A stretch of DNA of 64,000 nt from positions 46,859 through 110,858 of the forward strand of contig NZ_QUAC01000209.1 in assembly GCF_003389455.1 (NCBI RefSeq), in the 5' to 3' direction. A program made the position numbers and the translations under genes. The stretch comes from Streptomyces inhibens. GTDB lineage: Bacteria; Actinomycetota; Actinomycetes; Streptomycetales; Streptomycetaceae. The notes under the pieces are model-generated. The model did no database searches. It saw only the letters and a program-made list of their open reading frames with translations, and was not told where the DNA came from. Numbering within the stretch: the first letter of the stretch is position 1; every line of letters begins with the position of its first letter. This document shows, piece after piece, positions 1-11,300 of the stretch.

Positions 1-2339
1 GCGCCACGGTCGCCGGCCGGCCCGACGATCTGGCGGGCGCGGAATCGGTGATCGGCCTGTTCATCAACACCCTTCCGGTGCGGGTCGACGTCGATCCGGA
101 CGCCGGTCTGCTGAGCTGGCTGCGCCGGGTGCAGGACGAGCAGGCCGAGGCGCGCGCCCATGAGCAGGTCTCGCTCGCCCAGGTGCAGGGCTGGGCGCCG
201 GAGCGGGCGCACGGCGGACTGTTCGACAGCGTGCTGGCCTTCGAGAACTTCCCGGCCGACCTCGGTCCCGCCGGGAACTACGGGCTGCGGCTCGACGCCA
301 TCGAGGCCAGCAACACCTCCAACTACCCGCTCAACGCCATCGTTCAGCTCAACGAAGAGCTGACCGTGCTGCTGCGCTACGACACCGCGCTGTTCGACGC
401 GGACACCGTGGCGCGGCTGGCCGGCCATCTGCACACGCTGCTGGAGGAGACCGCCGAGAACCCCGACCGCCGGGTCGGCGAGCTGCCGCTACTCACCGCC
501 GCCGATTGGCACACCATCGTGCACACCTGGACCGACACCGCCTCGGACTACTCGGTCGACCGCCGGCTGGACGCGGTCATTGCCGAACAGGCCGCGGCCC
601 GGCCGGCCGCGATCGCCGTCGTCGACGGTGAACGGCAGCTGACGTACGGCGAGTTGGACCGCCGCGCCAACCAGCTGGCACACCATCTGCGCGCCGCGGG
701 CGTGGGCCGCGACGCCCTGGTCGGGATCGCCGTCGAGCGCAGCGCGGAGGTCGTCGTGGCCATCCTCGGCACGCTCAAGGCGGGCGCCGCGTATGTGCCG
801 CTCGACCCCGAATTCCCCGCGCAGCGGCTCGCCACCATGCTGGCCGAGTCCCGGCCCGCGGTCCTGCTCACCCAGGAACACCTGCTGGCGGGGCTGCCGC
901 CGACGGACGCCCGGGTGGTGTGCGTGGACCGGGACCTGGCGGCCATCGAGGCGCACCCCACCACCGCGCCGGTCTCCGGCGGCGACGCCGGTGACCTGGC
1001 CTATGTCACCTACACCTCGGGCTCCACCGGCCGCCCCAAGGGCGTGATGGTCGAGCACCGCTCGCTGTTCAACATCATCACCGAGGCCGGACGGCTCTAC
1101 GGCCTGGGCCCCGACAGCCGGATGCTGCAGTTCTACACAATGAGCTTCGACGGCGGCGTCTGGGAGGTCTTCCTGACGCTGACCGCCGGCTCCACCCTCG
1201 TCATCGCGGACCCCGAGGCCCGCCAGAGCCCGGCCCACCTCGCCGAGCAGCTGCGCGCGGAGTCGATCACCGCGCTGACGCTGCCGCCCGCCGTGGCCTC
1301 GGTGCTGGATGCGGCCTCGCTGCCCGGTGTACGCAGCCTGGGACTCGCCGGGGATGTGCTCGCGCCCGAACTCGCCCAGGAGTGGGCGCGAGGGCGCCGG
1401 CTGTTCAACATCTACGGGCCCAGCGAGGCGACCCTGTCCGTCGCCCTGCACCGGGTCGACCCCGGGGCCGCCGGGCGCCAGGTGCCGCTCGGCCCGCCGG
1501 TGCCCAACACCCGGTTCTATGTGCTCGACGAGCGGCTGGCCGTGGTCCCGGTCGGGGTGACCGGCGAGCTCTACATCGGCGGTGCGGGCCTGGCCCGCGG
1601 CTACCTGGGCCGCCCCGACCTGACCGCGCAGCGCTTCGTCGCCGACCCGTTCGGACCGCCGGGGTCCCGTCTCTACCGCACCGGTGACCTGATCCGCTGG
1701 ACCCCGCAGGGGCGGCTGGAGTTCGCCGGGCGGGTGGACAACCAGGTCAAGATCCGCGGCTACCGTGTCGAGCCCGCCGAGGTGGAGAGCGCACTGCTGC
1801 GGCAGCCCGGCGTCGCGGAGGCCGTCGTGATCGCCCGGGACGACGAGACCGGCCACAAGCGGCTGGTCGCCTATGTCGTACCGGACGGGAGCGGCACCGC
1901 CCCGGAACGCGCCGCCCTGCTGCGCGCCCTGGGCGGCCAACTCCCCGGCTACATGGTGCCGTCGGCCCTCGTCACCCTGCCCGAGCTGCCGCTCGGCCCG
2001 ACCGGCAAGGTCGATGTACGAGCGCTGCCGGCACCGGATCCGGCCGCCGGCGGCACCGCCGACCGCATCCCGCCCCGCACCCCCACGGAAGAGGCACTGG
2101 CCCTCATCTGGGTGGAGCTGCTCGGGCTCGAACACGTCGGCGTCGAGGACAACTTCTTCGACCTCGGCGGCGACTCCATCACCAGCCTGCGGCTGATGTC
2201 GCGGATGGGCGGCGCGTTCGGTGTGGACGTCTCACCCCGCGACTTCTTCGACGCCCCCACCATCGCCGCCCTTGCCGAGCGCCTAGAGGAAAAGATCCTG
2301 GCGCAGTTGGAAGAAGCCGTCGGAGGCGGCGCCCTATGA
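1..2339 (+). CDS. NRPS, C-terminal part (partial C, A, T); MppA-like, truncated by window start
   Basis: The reading frame is open from base 3, so the gene starts left of the window. What is seen is the tail of a condensation domain (GLFINTLPVRV near base 54), a complete adenylation domain (about 560–2030; core motif YTSGSTGRPKG near 1012–1044) and a carrier domain (GGDS, phosphopantetheine serine codon 2175–2177). Aligned by eye to GrsA, the specificity pocket reads D-G-W-T-G-A-I-L-S. W239 and T278 match the Phe code, so an aromatic residue is likely. In the mannopeptimycin assembly line this position, just before D-Tyr, is beta-methyl-Phe. The A-domain motif is YGPSE rather than YGPTE. The stop overlaps the next start as ATGA, implying translational coupling and equal expression with the following synthetase. 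The family call is certain; the substrate is an inference. Confidence 0.93.
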   Translation, partial: ATVAGRPDDLAGAESVIGLFINTLPVRVDVDPDAGLLSWLRRVQDEQAEARAHEQVSLAQVQGWAPERAHGGLFDSVLAFENFPADLGPAGNYGLRLDAIEASNTSNYPLNAIVQLNEELTVLLRYDTALFDADTVARLAGHLHTLLEETAENPDRRVGELPLLTAADWHTIVHTWTDTASDYSVDRRLDAVIAEQAAARPAAIAVVDGERQLTYGELDRRANQLAHHLRAAGVGRDALVGIAVERSAEVVVAILGTLKAGAAYVPLDPEFPAQRLATMLAESRPAVLLTQEHLLAGLPPTDARVVCVDRDLAAIEAHPTTAPVSGGDAGDLAYVTYTSGSTGRPKGVMVEHRSLFNIITEAGRLYGLGPDSRMLQFYTMSFDGGVWEVFLTLTAGSTLVIADPEARQSPAHLAEQLRAESITALTLPPAVASVLDAASLPGVRSLGLAGDVLAPELAQEWARGRRLFNIYGPSEATLSVALHRVDPGAAGRQVPLGPPVPNTRFYVLDERLAVVPVGVTGELYIGGAGLARGYLGRPDLTAQRFVADPFGPPGSRLYRTGDLIRWTPQGRLEFAGRVDNQVKIRGYRVEPAEVESALLRQPGVAEAVVIARDDETGHKRLVAYVVPDGSGTAPERAALLRALGGQLPGYMVPSALVTLPELPLGPTGKVDVRALPAPDPAAGGTADRIPPRTPTEEALALIWVELLGLEHVGVEDNFFDLGGDSITSLRLMSRMGGAFGVDVSPRDFFDAPTIAALAERLEEKILAQLEEAVGGGAL

Positions 2340-5300
2340 CCAGCTCTGCAGCGGACCAGCCCGACAACCCGAACACCACCCCGGCGTCACGTGCCGAGCG
2401 CACCGCCGCACTGCCGGCCCATGTGCAGGAGCTGCTGCGCGCCCGGCTCGCCGGCCGGGCCGCCGCGACGGGCGGCGCGGACACCATCCCGCGCATCGGG
2501 CACGACGGCCCCGTCGCGCTCTCGCCCGCCCAGGAACGCCTCTGGTACCTGCATGAGCTCGAACCGGAGAGCAACGAGTACAACACCCTGCGCGTCCTGC
2601 GGCTGCGCGGCGACCTCGACCCCGGCGCGCTGTCCGCGGCGCTGACCGAGATCGTCGCCCGGCACGGCGCGCTCCGCACCACCTTCGGCTCCCGCGAGGG
2701 GCATGCCGAGCAGACCGTGCATCCGCCCGTACCGACACCGCTGCCGCTCGTCGACCTGTCGGCGGCGGACGACGACGAGCGGGACGACGCGCTGCGGACC
2801 CTGCTGCAGTACGAGGCCCGGCGCCCCTTCGACCTGCGCCGCGGCCCGGTGCTGCGGGCGCAGCTGATCCGGCTGGCGGCCGACGACCATGTCCTCGCGC
2901 TGGCCCTGCATCACATCGTCACCGACGGCTGGTCGATGGGCGTGCTCACCGGCGAGCTGACCGCCCACTACGCCGCGACGCTGCGCGGTGCGCCCGCCGT
3001 ACTCCCCGAACTCCCGGTGAGCTACCTCGATGTCGCCGTCTGGCAGCGCGAGCAGCTGAGCTCCGCGCGGCTGCGCGAGGGGCTCGACCACTGGCGCCGG
3101 GAGCTGGCCGGGCTGGTCCCGCTCGATCTGCCGACGACCTGGCAGCGGCCGCCGGTCCGCACCAGCGCCGGAGCGCTGCACTCCTTCGAGATCCCCCCGG
3201 CCGTCGCCGCACGCCTTCGGGAGCTGGGCCGGGAACAGGGCGCCACGCTGTTCATGGCGCTGGTCGCCGCGGTCCAGCTGCTGCTGTCGCGCTGGTCGGG
3301 GCAGCGGGACATCGCGGTGGGCACTGCCGCGGCCGGGCGCGGCCGGACCGAGACCGAGAATCTGATCGGCTTCTTCGTCAACAATCTGGTCCTGCGGTCC
3401 CGGATCGACGAGGAGCGGTCGTTCGCCGAGCTGCTGCGGGCGGTGCGCGCGACGGTCCTGGATGCCTTCGCCCACGAGGACGTGCCGTTCCAGCGGGTCG
3501 TCGAGGCGCTGCATCCGGAGCGCGACCTCAGCCGGCCGCCGCTGGCCGAGGTCGCGGTGAATCTGCACAACACCCCGCGGACCGACACGGAGCTGCCCGG
3601 GCTGCGGATCGAGGAGATGCCGCCGCCGGTGTTCGCCTCCAGCATGGACCTCTCGTTCGACTTCACCGAGCGCGACGACCGGCTCGAAGGGCACCTCACC
3701 TACAACACCGATCTGTTCGCCGCGGACGCCGCCGCGCGGATGGCCGCGCAGCTGGTCACCCTGCTTGAGGACCTGACCCGCAGGCCCGCGGTCCCGGTGG
3801 CCTCGCTGGCCGTGCTGCCGGCCGCCGAGCACCGTCGGGTGACCGAGGAGTGGCCGCACTCCGGGCCCGGCCAGGAGCCGCGTACCGCACCGGAGTTGTT
3901 CGCCGCGCAGGTTGCCCGGACCCCTGAGGCGGATGCGCTGGTCTCCGACGAGGAGACGCTCAGCTACGCCGAGCTGGACGGCCGTACCAACCAGTGGGCG
4001 CGGCTGCTGCTGGCCCGGGGTGCCGGGCCGGAGACGCTGGTGGCGGTGGCGCTGCCCCGCTCCGCGCAGATGGTCACGGCGATCCTGGCGATCCAGAAGA
4101 CCGGTGCGGCCTATCTGCCGCTGGACCCCAAGAGCCCCGCGGAACGCAACCGGCTGATGATCGAGGACGCCCGCCCGCTGCTGGTGCTGACCTCGGCCGG
4201 GTTCGGCGACGGCGCGGAACTCGGCGCGCCCGCACTGTTCCTGGACGACCCGGACACCCGCGCCGCCGCAGGCCATCTGTCCTCCGCCCCGCTGGAGGCC
4301 GCCGAGCTGCCCGCCCCGCTGCTGCCCGGCCACCCGGCCTACGTCATCTACACCTCCGGTTCCACCGGCCGCCCCAAGGGCGTGGTGGTCACCCACACCG
4401 GTGTGCACGGCCTCGTGGCGGCGCAGTCGGCGCACTTCCGTACCGGGCCCGGCGCGCGGGTGCTGTCGTTCGCCTCGCTCGGCTTCGACGCGGCCTTCTC
4501 CGAGCTGGGCATGGCGCTGCTGTCCGGTGGTGCGCTGGTCGTCGTCGGCCAGGAGCGGATCCTGCCCGGACAGCCGCTGGCCGATGTGCTGGCCGAGCAC
4601 CGGGTCACCCATGTGACGCTGCCGCCCAGCGCGCTGTCCGCGCTGACCCCGGGGGCGCTGCCGAAGGACCTCACGCTGGTCGTGGCCGGCGAGGCCTGCC
4701 CGCCCGCGGTGGCCCGCACCTGGTCCGCCCATCACCGCATGATCAACGCCTATGGCCCCACCGAGTCCTCGGTCTGCGCCAGCATGAGCGCCGCGCTGAC
4801 CCCGGACACCGTCAGCGGCGACTCGGTCCCCATCGGCCGCCCGCTCTCCGGCGTCCGGGTCAGCGTTCTGGACGACCGGCTGCGCCCGGTGCCGGCCGGC
4901 GTCCCCGGCGAGGTGTATCTCTCCGGCGCCGCGCTGGCCCGCGGCTACCTCGGGCGGCTCGCGCTGACCGCGGAGCGGTTCGTCGCCGACCCGTACGGTC
5001 CGCCGGGAAGCCGGATGTACCGCACCGGCGACCGCGCCCGCTGGCTGGCCGGCGGCGACCTGGACTATCTGGGCCGCACCGACGACCAGGTCAAACTGCG
5101 CGGCTTCCGGATCGAGCTCGGCGAGGTCGAGGCCGTGCTGTCGCGCCACGACGGGGTCGGCGCGGTGGCCGCCACGGTGCACAAGGACGAGCGGGGCACC
5201 CGCCGCCTGGTGGCCTACGTCGTCCCGGCGCGCAAGGACGCGGCCGACCCGGCGCGGCTGCGCGAGTTCGCCCGCGAGGTGCTGCCCGAGCACATGGTGC

Positions 5301-8300
5301 CCTCGGTCTTCGTGCCGCTGGACCGGCTGCCGCTGAACGCCAACGGCAAGGTCGACCGGCGGGCGCTGCCCGCACCCGACATCCGGCGCGACGAGGGCAG
5401 CGCCCGTATCGCGCCGCGCACCCCGGCGGAGGAGACGCTGGCGCGCATCTGGTCGGAGGTACTGGGCGTCACGGACATCGGCGTCGAGGACAACTTCTTC
5501 GACCTCGGCGGCGACTCCATCCTCAGCCTTCAGGTGGTGGCGCGGGCCCGGGCCGCCGGACTGCGGCTGACCGCCAAGCAGACCTTCCTGCGGCAGACCA
5601 TCGCCGATCTCGCCGCCGACGCCGTCGCCGAGACCGACCCCGCCGCGCACGGTGCGGCAAGCGACGGCCCGGTCACCGGCGAGCTGCCGCTCACCCCCAT
5701 CCAGCACTGGTTCTTCACCACCCTCGGCGACAGCCTGGAGCAGTTCAACCAGTCGCTGTATCTGGAGCTGGCCGAGGACCCCGACCTCCCGGCGCTGCGC
5801 GCCGCACTGGCCGCGCTGACCGAACAGCACGACGCGTTGCGGCTGCGCGCCGTATCCGAGGACGGGCAGTGGCGGCTGCACCACGCCCCCGCCGAGACCG
5901 GTCAACTCCTCGAACACCTCGATCTGTCCGGCGCCTCGCCCGACGAGCAGGACGCCGCGATGGCGGCCGCCATCGACGCGGCGCAGCGGGGCTTCGGGCT
6001 GTCCGAGGGGCCGCTGCTGCGGGCCCGGCTGTTCACCCTCGGCAACGCCCGGCCGCCCCGGCTGTACCTCGTCGCGCACCACCTCGTCATCGACGGCATG
6101 TCCTGGCGCATCCTGCTGGCGGACCTGGAGACCGGCTACCGCCTGGCGGCGGACGGCCGGCCGATCGACCTGGGGCCCCGGACCACCTCGTTCCGCGACT
6201 GGTCGCGCCGGCTGTCGCGCCATGTCGCGGACGGCGGCCTGGACGCCGAACTGCCGTACTGGAAGGGCGTACAGGACGCGGCGCGCGAGGCCGCCCCGCT
6301 CCCCGTCGACACCGGCCGGCTCGCCGACCGCCAGGGTGCGCAGGAGGAGCCCGGCGAGAACACCGCCGGATCGGCCCGCACCGTCTCCGCAGCGCTGTCC
6401 GCCGCGGGCACCGAGGCGCTGCTGCGGCAGGTGCCCGAGGCCTACCGCACCCAGATCAACGACGTCCTGCTCAGCGCGCTGGGCCGGGTGCTGACCGACT
6501 GGGCAGGCGGCGAGCGGGTGCTGATCGCCCTGGAGGGGCACGGCCGCGAGGAGCTCTTCGACGAGGTGGACCTCACCCGCACCGTCGGCTGGTTCACCAC
6601 CCTCTTCCCGGTCGCCCTGCGGGTGCCGGCCGACCGGGACTGGGGAACGGTCCTCAAGAGCGTCAAGGAGCAGCTGCGGGCGGTACCCCACAACGGACTC
6701 GGCCATGGCGCGCTGCGTCATCTGGCAGGGCCGGACTCCCCGCTGGAGGACGGCCCGGAGCCCGAGGTCAGCTTCAACTACCTCGGCCAGCTGGACGTGT
6801 CCGCCGACCGCACCGGCCTTGCCCGCGCCATGCTCACCAGCGAGGGCGCCGAGCGGGCCGCCGGCCAGCGCCGTGCGCAGCTGCTGGAGATCAACGGCGT
6901 GGTCACCGGCGGCCGGCTGGAGTTCCACTGGACGTACTCGGTGAACCGGCACCGCGCAGAGACCGTCGAACGGCTCGCCGCGGGCTTCATGGCCGCGCTG
7001 GAAGCGATCGTGGCGCACTGCGCCGCCCCCGGTTCCGGCGGCGCCACCCCGTCCGACTTCCCGCTGGCCGCCCTCGACCAGGCCACCGTCGACAAGATCG
7101 CCGGCGACGGCCGCACGGTCGAGGACATCTACCCGCTCACCGCGATGCAGAGCGGCATGCTCTTCCATGCGCTGAGCGAGTCCGGACGCGACCCGTACAC
7201 CGGGCACTTCGGCGTCCGGGTGGACGGCATCACCGACCCGGGGGCGCTGGCCGCGGCCTGGCAGCAGGTCGTCGACCGGACCCCCGCCCTGCGCACCGCC
7301 ATCGTCTGGCAGGACGTCGCGGAACCCCTTCAGGTGGTGCACGCGGCCGCCCGTGTGCCGGTCACCCATCACGACCTGCGCTCCCTGACCGAGCAGGACC
7401 GGCAGGCCGCCCTGGACCGGCTGTGGGAGCGGCGCGAGGAGACCGTCATCGATCTCGCCGTCGCGCCCGCGCTGCGGCTGACCCTCGCCCGGCTCACCGA
7501 CAGCGCCGTCCAGATGTTCTGGACCTCGCACCACATCCTGATGGACGGCTGGAGCTTCGCCGGGCTGCTGTCGGAGGTGTGCGCCCAGTACACCGCGCTG
7601 ACCGGCGGCCCCCGTGCGGCGGTCCCTGCCCGCCGCCCGTACCGCGACTATGTCGGCTGGCTGGCCGAACAGGACCGGCCGGCCGCCGAGGCGCACTGGC
7701 GCTCGGTGGTCGACGGGTTCACGGTGCCGACGCCGCTGCCCTACGACCGGCAGCCGGTGAAGGCACACGGCACCCGGTCCTCGCGTGAGGTGCGGCTGCA
7801 ACTGTCCGCCGAGCGCTCCGAACGGCTGTCCGAGGCCGCCCGGTCGGCGCGGCTGACCGTCAACACGCTGGTCCAGGGCGCCTGGGCGATCCTGCTGGCG
7901 CGCTACGGCGGGGTGCGCGACGTCTGCTTCGGCACCACCGTCTCCGGCCGTCCCGCCACCCTGCCCGGCGCCGAGTCGATGGCCGGGCTGTTCATCAACA
8001 CCGTTCCGGTACGGGCAACCATCGACGGCGCCGGTGCCGGCACCGCCACCGTCGAGTGGCTGCGGCAGCTGCAGAGCGAGCAGCTCGACTCCCGGCAGCA
8101 CGAGCATGTCTCACTGGCGCAGATCCAGCGCTGGAGCGGTATACCGGCCGGCACCAACCTCTTCGACAGCATCGTCGTCTTCGAGAACTACCCCTACGAC
8201 AGCGATGCGGCCGCCAAGTACGGGCTGACCCTCGGCACGTTCCAGGGCGACGAGGTCACCAACTACGCCCTAACCCTGACCGCGTACGTGGCCGACGAGC

Positions 8301-11300
8301 TCCATCTCAACCTCGGCTACGACCCGGATCTGTTCGACGAGGCGACCGTCGAGCGGATGGCCGGGCATCTGGCGACGCTGCTCGACGCCGTCGCCGCCGC
8401 CCCGCACACCCCGGTGGACGACCTCCCGCTGATCGATGCGGCCGAACACCACCGGCTCCTCACCGAGTGGAACGACACCGCCGCCGGTTTCCCGCCGCCG
8501 CGGCCGGTCCATGAGCTCTTCGCCGAGCGGGCCGCCCGTACCCCGGACGCGGTGGCGGTCAGCGACGCCACCCGGCAGCTGACCTTCGCCGAGCTGGAGA
8601 CCCGCGCCAACCAACTCGCGCACCACCTGGCCGGTCTGGGCGTGGCGCCCGGCACGCTGGTCGGGGTGTGCGCCGACCGCGGGGTGGACGCCGTGGTGGC
8701 GCTGCTGGGCGTGCTGCGGGCCGGCGGTGCCTTCGTACCGCTGGACCCCGCCTATCCGGCGGAGCGGCTCCAGGTCATGCTGGAGGACGCCGCGGTACCG
8801 GTCGTGGTGACCGAGGAGCGGCTGCTGGACCGGACCGCCGGGCACGACGCGACGACGGTGTGCCTGGACCGCGATCTGCCGCTGCTGGAGGAGCTCCCGG
8901 CCCGCCCGCCGTACACCGCCGTGACGCCGGACGACCTGGCGTATGTCGTCTATACGTCGGGCACCACCGGGCGCCCCAAGGGCGTGATGGTCGAGCACCG
9001 GCACGTCCACCACATGGTGCACGCCTGGGACCGGCGCTACGGGCTCGCCGCACTGCAACCGCGCGCGCTGTCCGTCTCCAGCATCTCCGTCGACCTGTTC
9101 TTCAGCGACTTCCTGCTCTCCGCCCTCTTCGGCGGCACGATGGTGATCTGTCCGCAGGACGCCGTCGCCGACCAGGTGGCGCTGACCGATCTGCTGCTCA
9201 AGAGCCGGGCCCAGCTGATGGTGACGGTGCCGACGCTGGCCCGCGCGGTGGTCGCCGAGCTCGCCTGGCGCGGTGTGACGCCGGAGGCGCTGCGGGTGCT
9301 GATGGTGGGCTCCGAGGGCTGGCCGGCCGATGCCGCGGCCGAGATCCTGGCCGGTCTCGCGCCGGGCACGGTGCTGGTCAACGCGTACGGATCGACCGAG
9401 ACCACGGTCGACTCCACGGTCTTCCAGCTCGGCCGCGACCCGCTGGGCGACGCCGCTTTCGTACCGGTCGGCAGGCCGCTCGCCAACACCCGGATCTATG
9501 TGCTGGACGAGCGGATGCGCCCGGTGCCCACCGGCGTCGTCGGCGAGTGCTACATCGGCGGCGACGGGGTGTCGCGCGGCTATCTGGGCCGCCCGGAGCT
9601 GACCGCCGAGCGTTTCCTCGACGACCCGTTCGCGCCGGAGCCGGGCGCCCGGATGTACCGGACCGGTGACCTCGCGCGCTGGCGGGCCGACGGCAACCTC
9701 GAATGCCTCGGCCGGGTCGACGACCAGGTCAAGATCCGCGGCTTCCGGGTGGAACTCGGCGAGGTGGAGGCGGCGTTGGCCCGCCACCCGGCGATCGACT
9801 CGGCGGCCGCCGCGATCCGCAAGGACGACGGCGGGCCGGCCCGTCTGGTGGGCTATGTCGTGCCCGCCGCCGGCCACACCCCCGACCTGGCCGAGCTACG
9901 GGCCTTCGCCGCCGAACGGCTGCCGGCGCCCGCCGTCCCCACCGCGTACATGGTGCTGGACGCGCTGCCGATGACGCCGAGCGGCACCGTCTCCCGGCGT
10001 GCGCTGCCGGCCCCGGCCGGAACGCAGGACGCCGCCCGGCCCTACACCGCACCGGGTAACGCCACCGAGCTGCTGCTCTGCGGTATCTGGCAGGAGGTCC
10101 TGGGCGTCGAACGGGTCGGCGTGCACGACAACTTCTTCGACCTGGGCGGCGACTCCATCCTCAGCATCCGGGTCAGCTCCCGGATCCGGGCCACGCTGGG
10201 CGTCGCTCCGTCGCCCCGACAGCTCTTCGACACCCCGACGGTGGCCGGTCTCGCCGCCACCCTCGGCCGGGACGACCCCTCGGCGGCCGCCGACGTCCCC
10301 CTGGAGCCGGCCGACCGCGGCGCACCGCTGCCGCTCTCCTCCGCCCAGCAACGCCAGTGGTTCCTGCACAACTTCGACCCGGACAGCAGCGAGTACCACA
10401 TCGTCACCGGGCTCCGGCTCGACGGTGATCTGGACGTCGCGGCGCTGCGAGGGGCCCTGAACGGGCTCGTCGCCCGGCACGAGGCGCTGCGTACCACCTA
10501 CGCGGCCACCGGCGAGGGCGCCGAGCAGATCGTGCACCCCGCGGGCGAGGTGGTCTGCGCGCGTACGGATCTGTCCGAGGTGCCCGAGGACCAGCGCGAG
10601 GACACCTTGCGCGGGCACATCGAACGCGCCGCCGCCCGGCCGTTCAGCCTCACCGAGGGCCCGGTCCTGCGCGCCGAACTTTTCCGGCTCGGCGCCCGCG
10701 ACCATCTGCTGCTGCTCGTCATCCACCACATCGCCACCGACGGTGTCTCGATGCAGGTGCTCACCGAGGAGCTCGGCGTCCACTACGCCGCGGCGCTCGA
10801 CGGCACACCGCCCGCCCTGCCGGCGCTGCCGGTCTCCTACGCCGACTACGCGGCCTGGCAGCGCCGGATGCTGTCCGGCCCGGCGCTGGACGACCATCTC
10901 GCCTACTGGCAGGAGCGGCTGGCCGGTGTCCGGCCGCTGGAGCTGCCCACCGACCGGCCCCGGCCGGCGGTCCGCAGCTCCGCGGGCCGGATGCTGCTGA
11001 TCGAGATCGAGCCGCGGGTGGCCGCGGGCCTCAAGGAGCTGGCCCGCCGCCATGACGCCACCCTGTTCATGGCGCTCACCGCGGCGGTCCAGCTGCTGCT
11101 GGCCCGCTACACCGGACAGCCGGACATCGTCGTGGGCACCCCGGCCGCCGGCCGGGGCCGCCAGGAACTCGAAGGGCTCGTCGGGCTGTTCGTCAACACG
11201 GTGGCACTGCGGTCCACCGTCGACGAGAGCCGGACCTTCGGCGCCTTCCTCGGTGCGGTGCGCGACACCGTCCTCGAAGCGTTCGTGCACGAGGACGTGC

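Noticed and set aside
2387..8107. Very long minus-strand open frame (about 1900 codons) opposite the NRPS
   Set aside because: Shadow of a GC-rich gene: no domain, composition mirrors the NRPS codons, and the plus strand carries complete C/A/T/E motifs.
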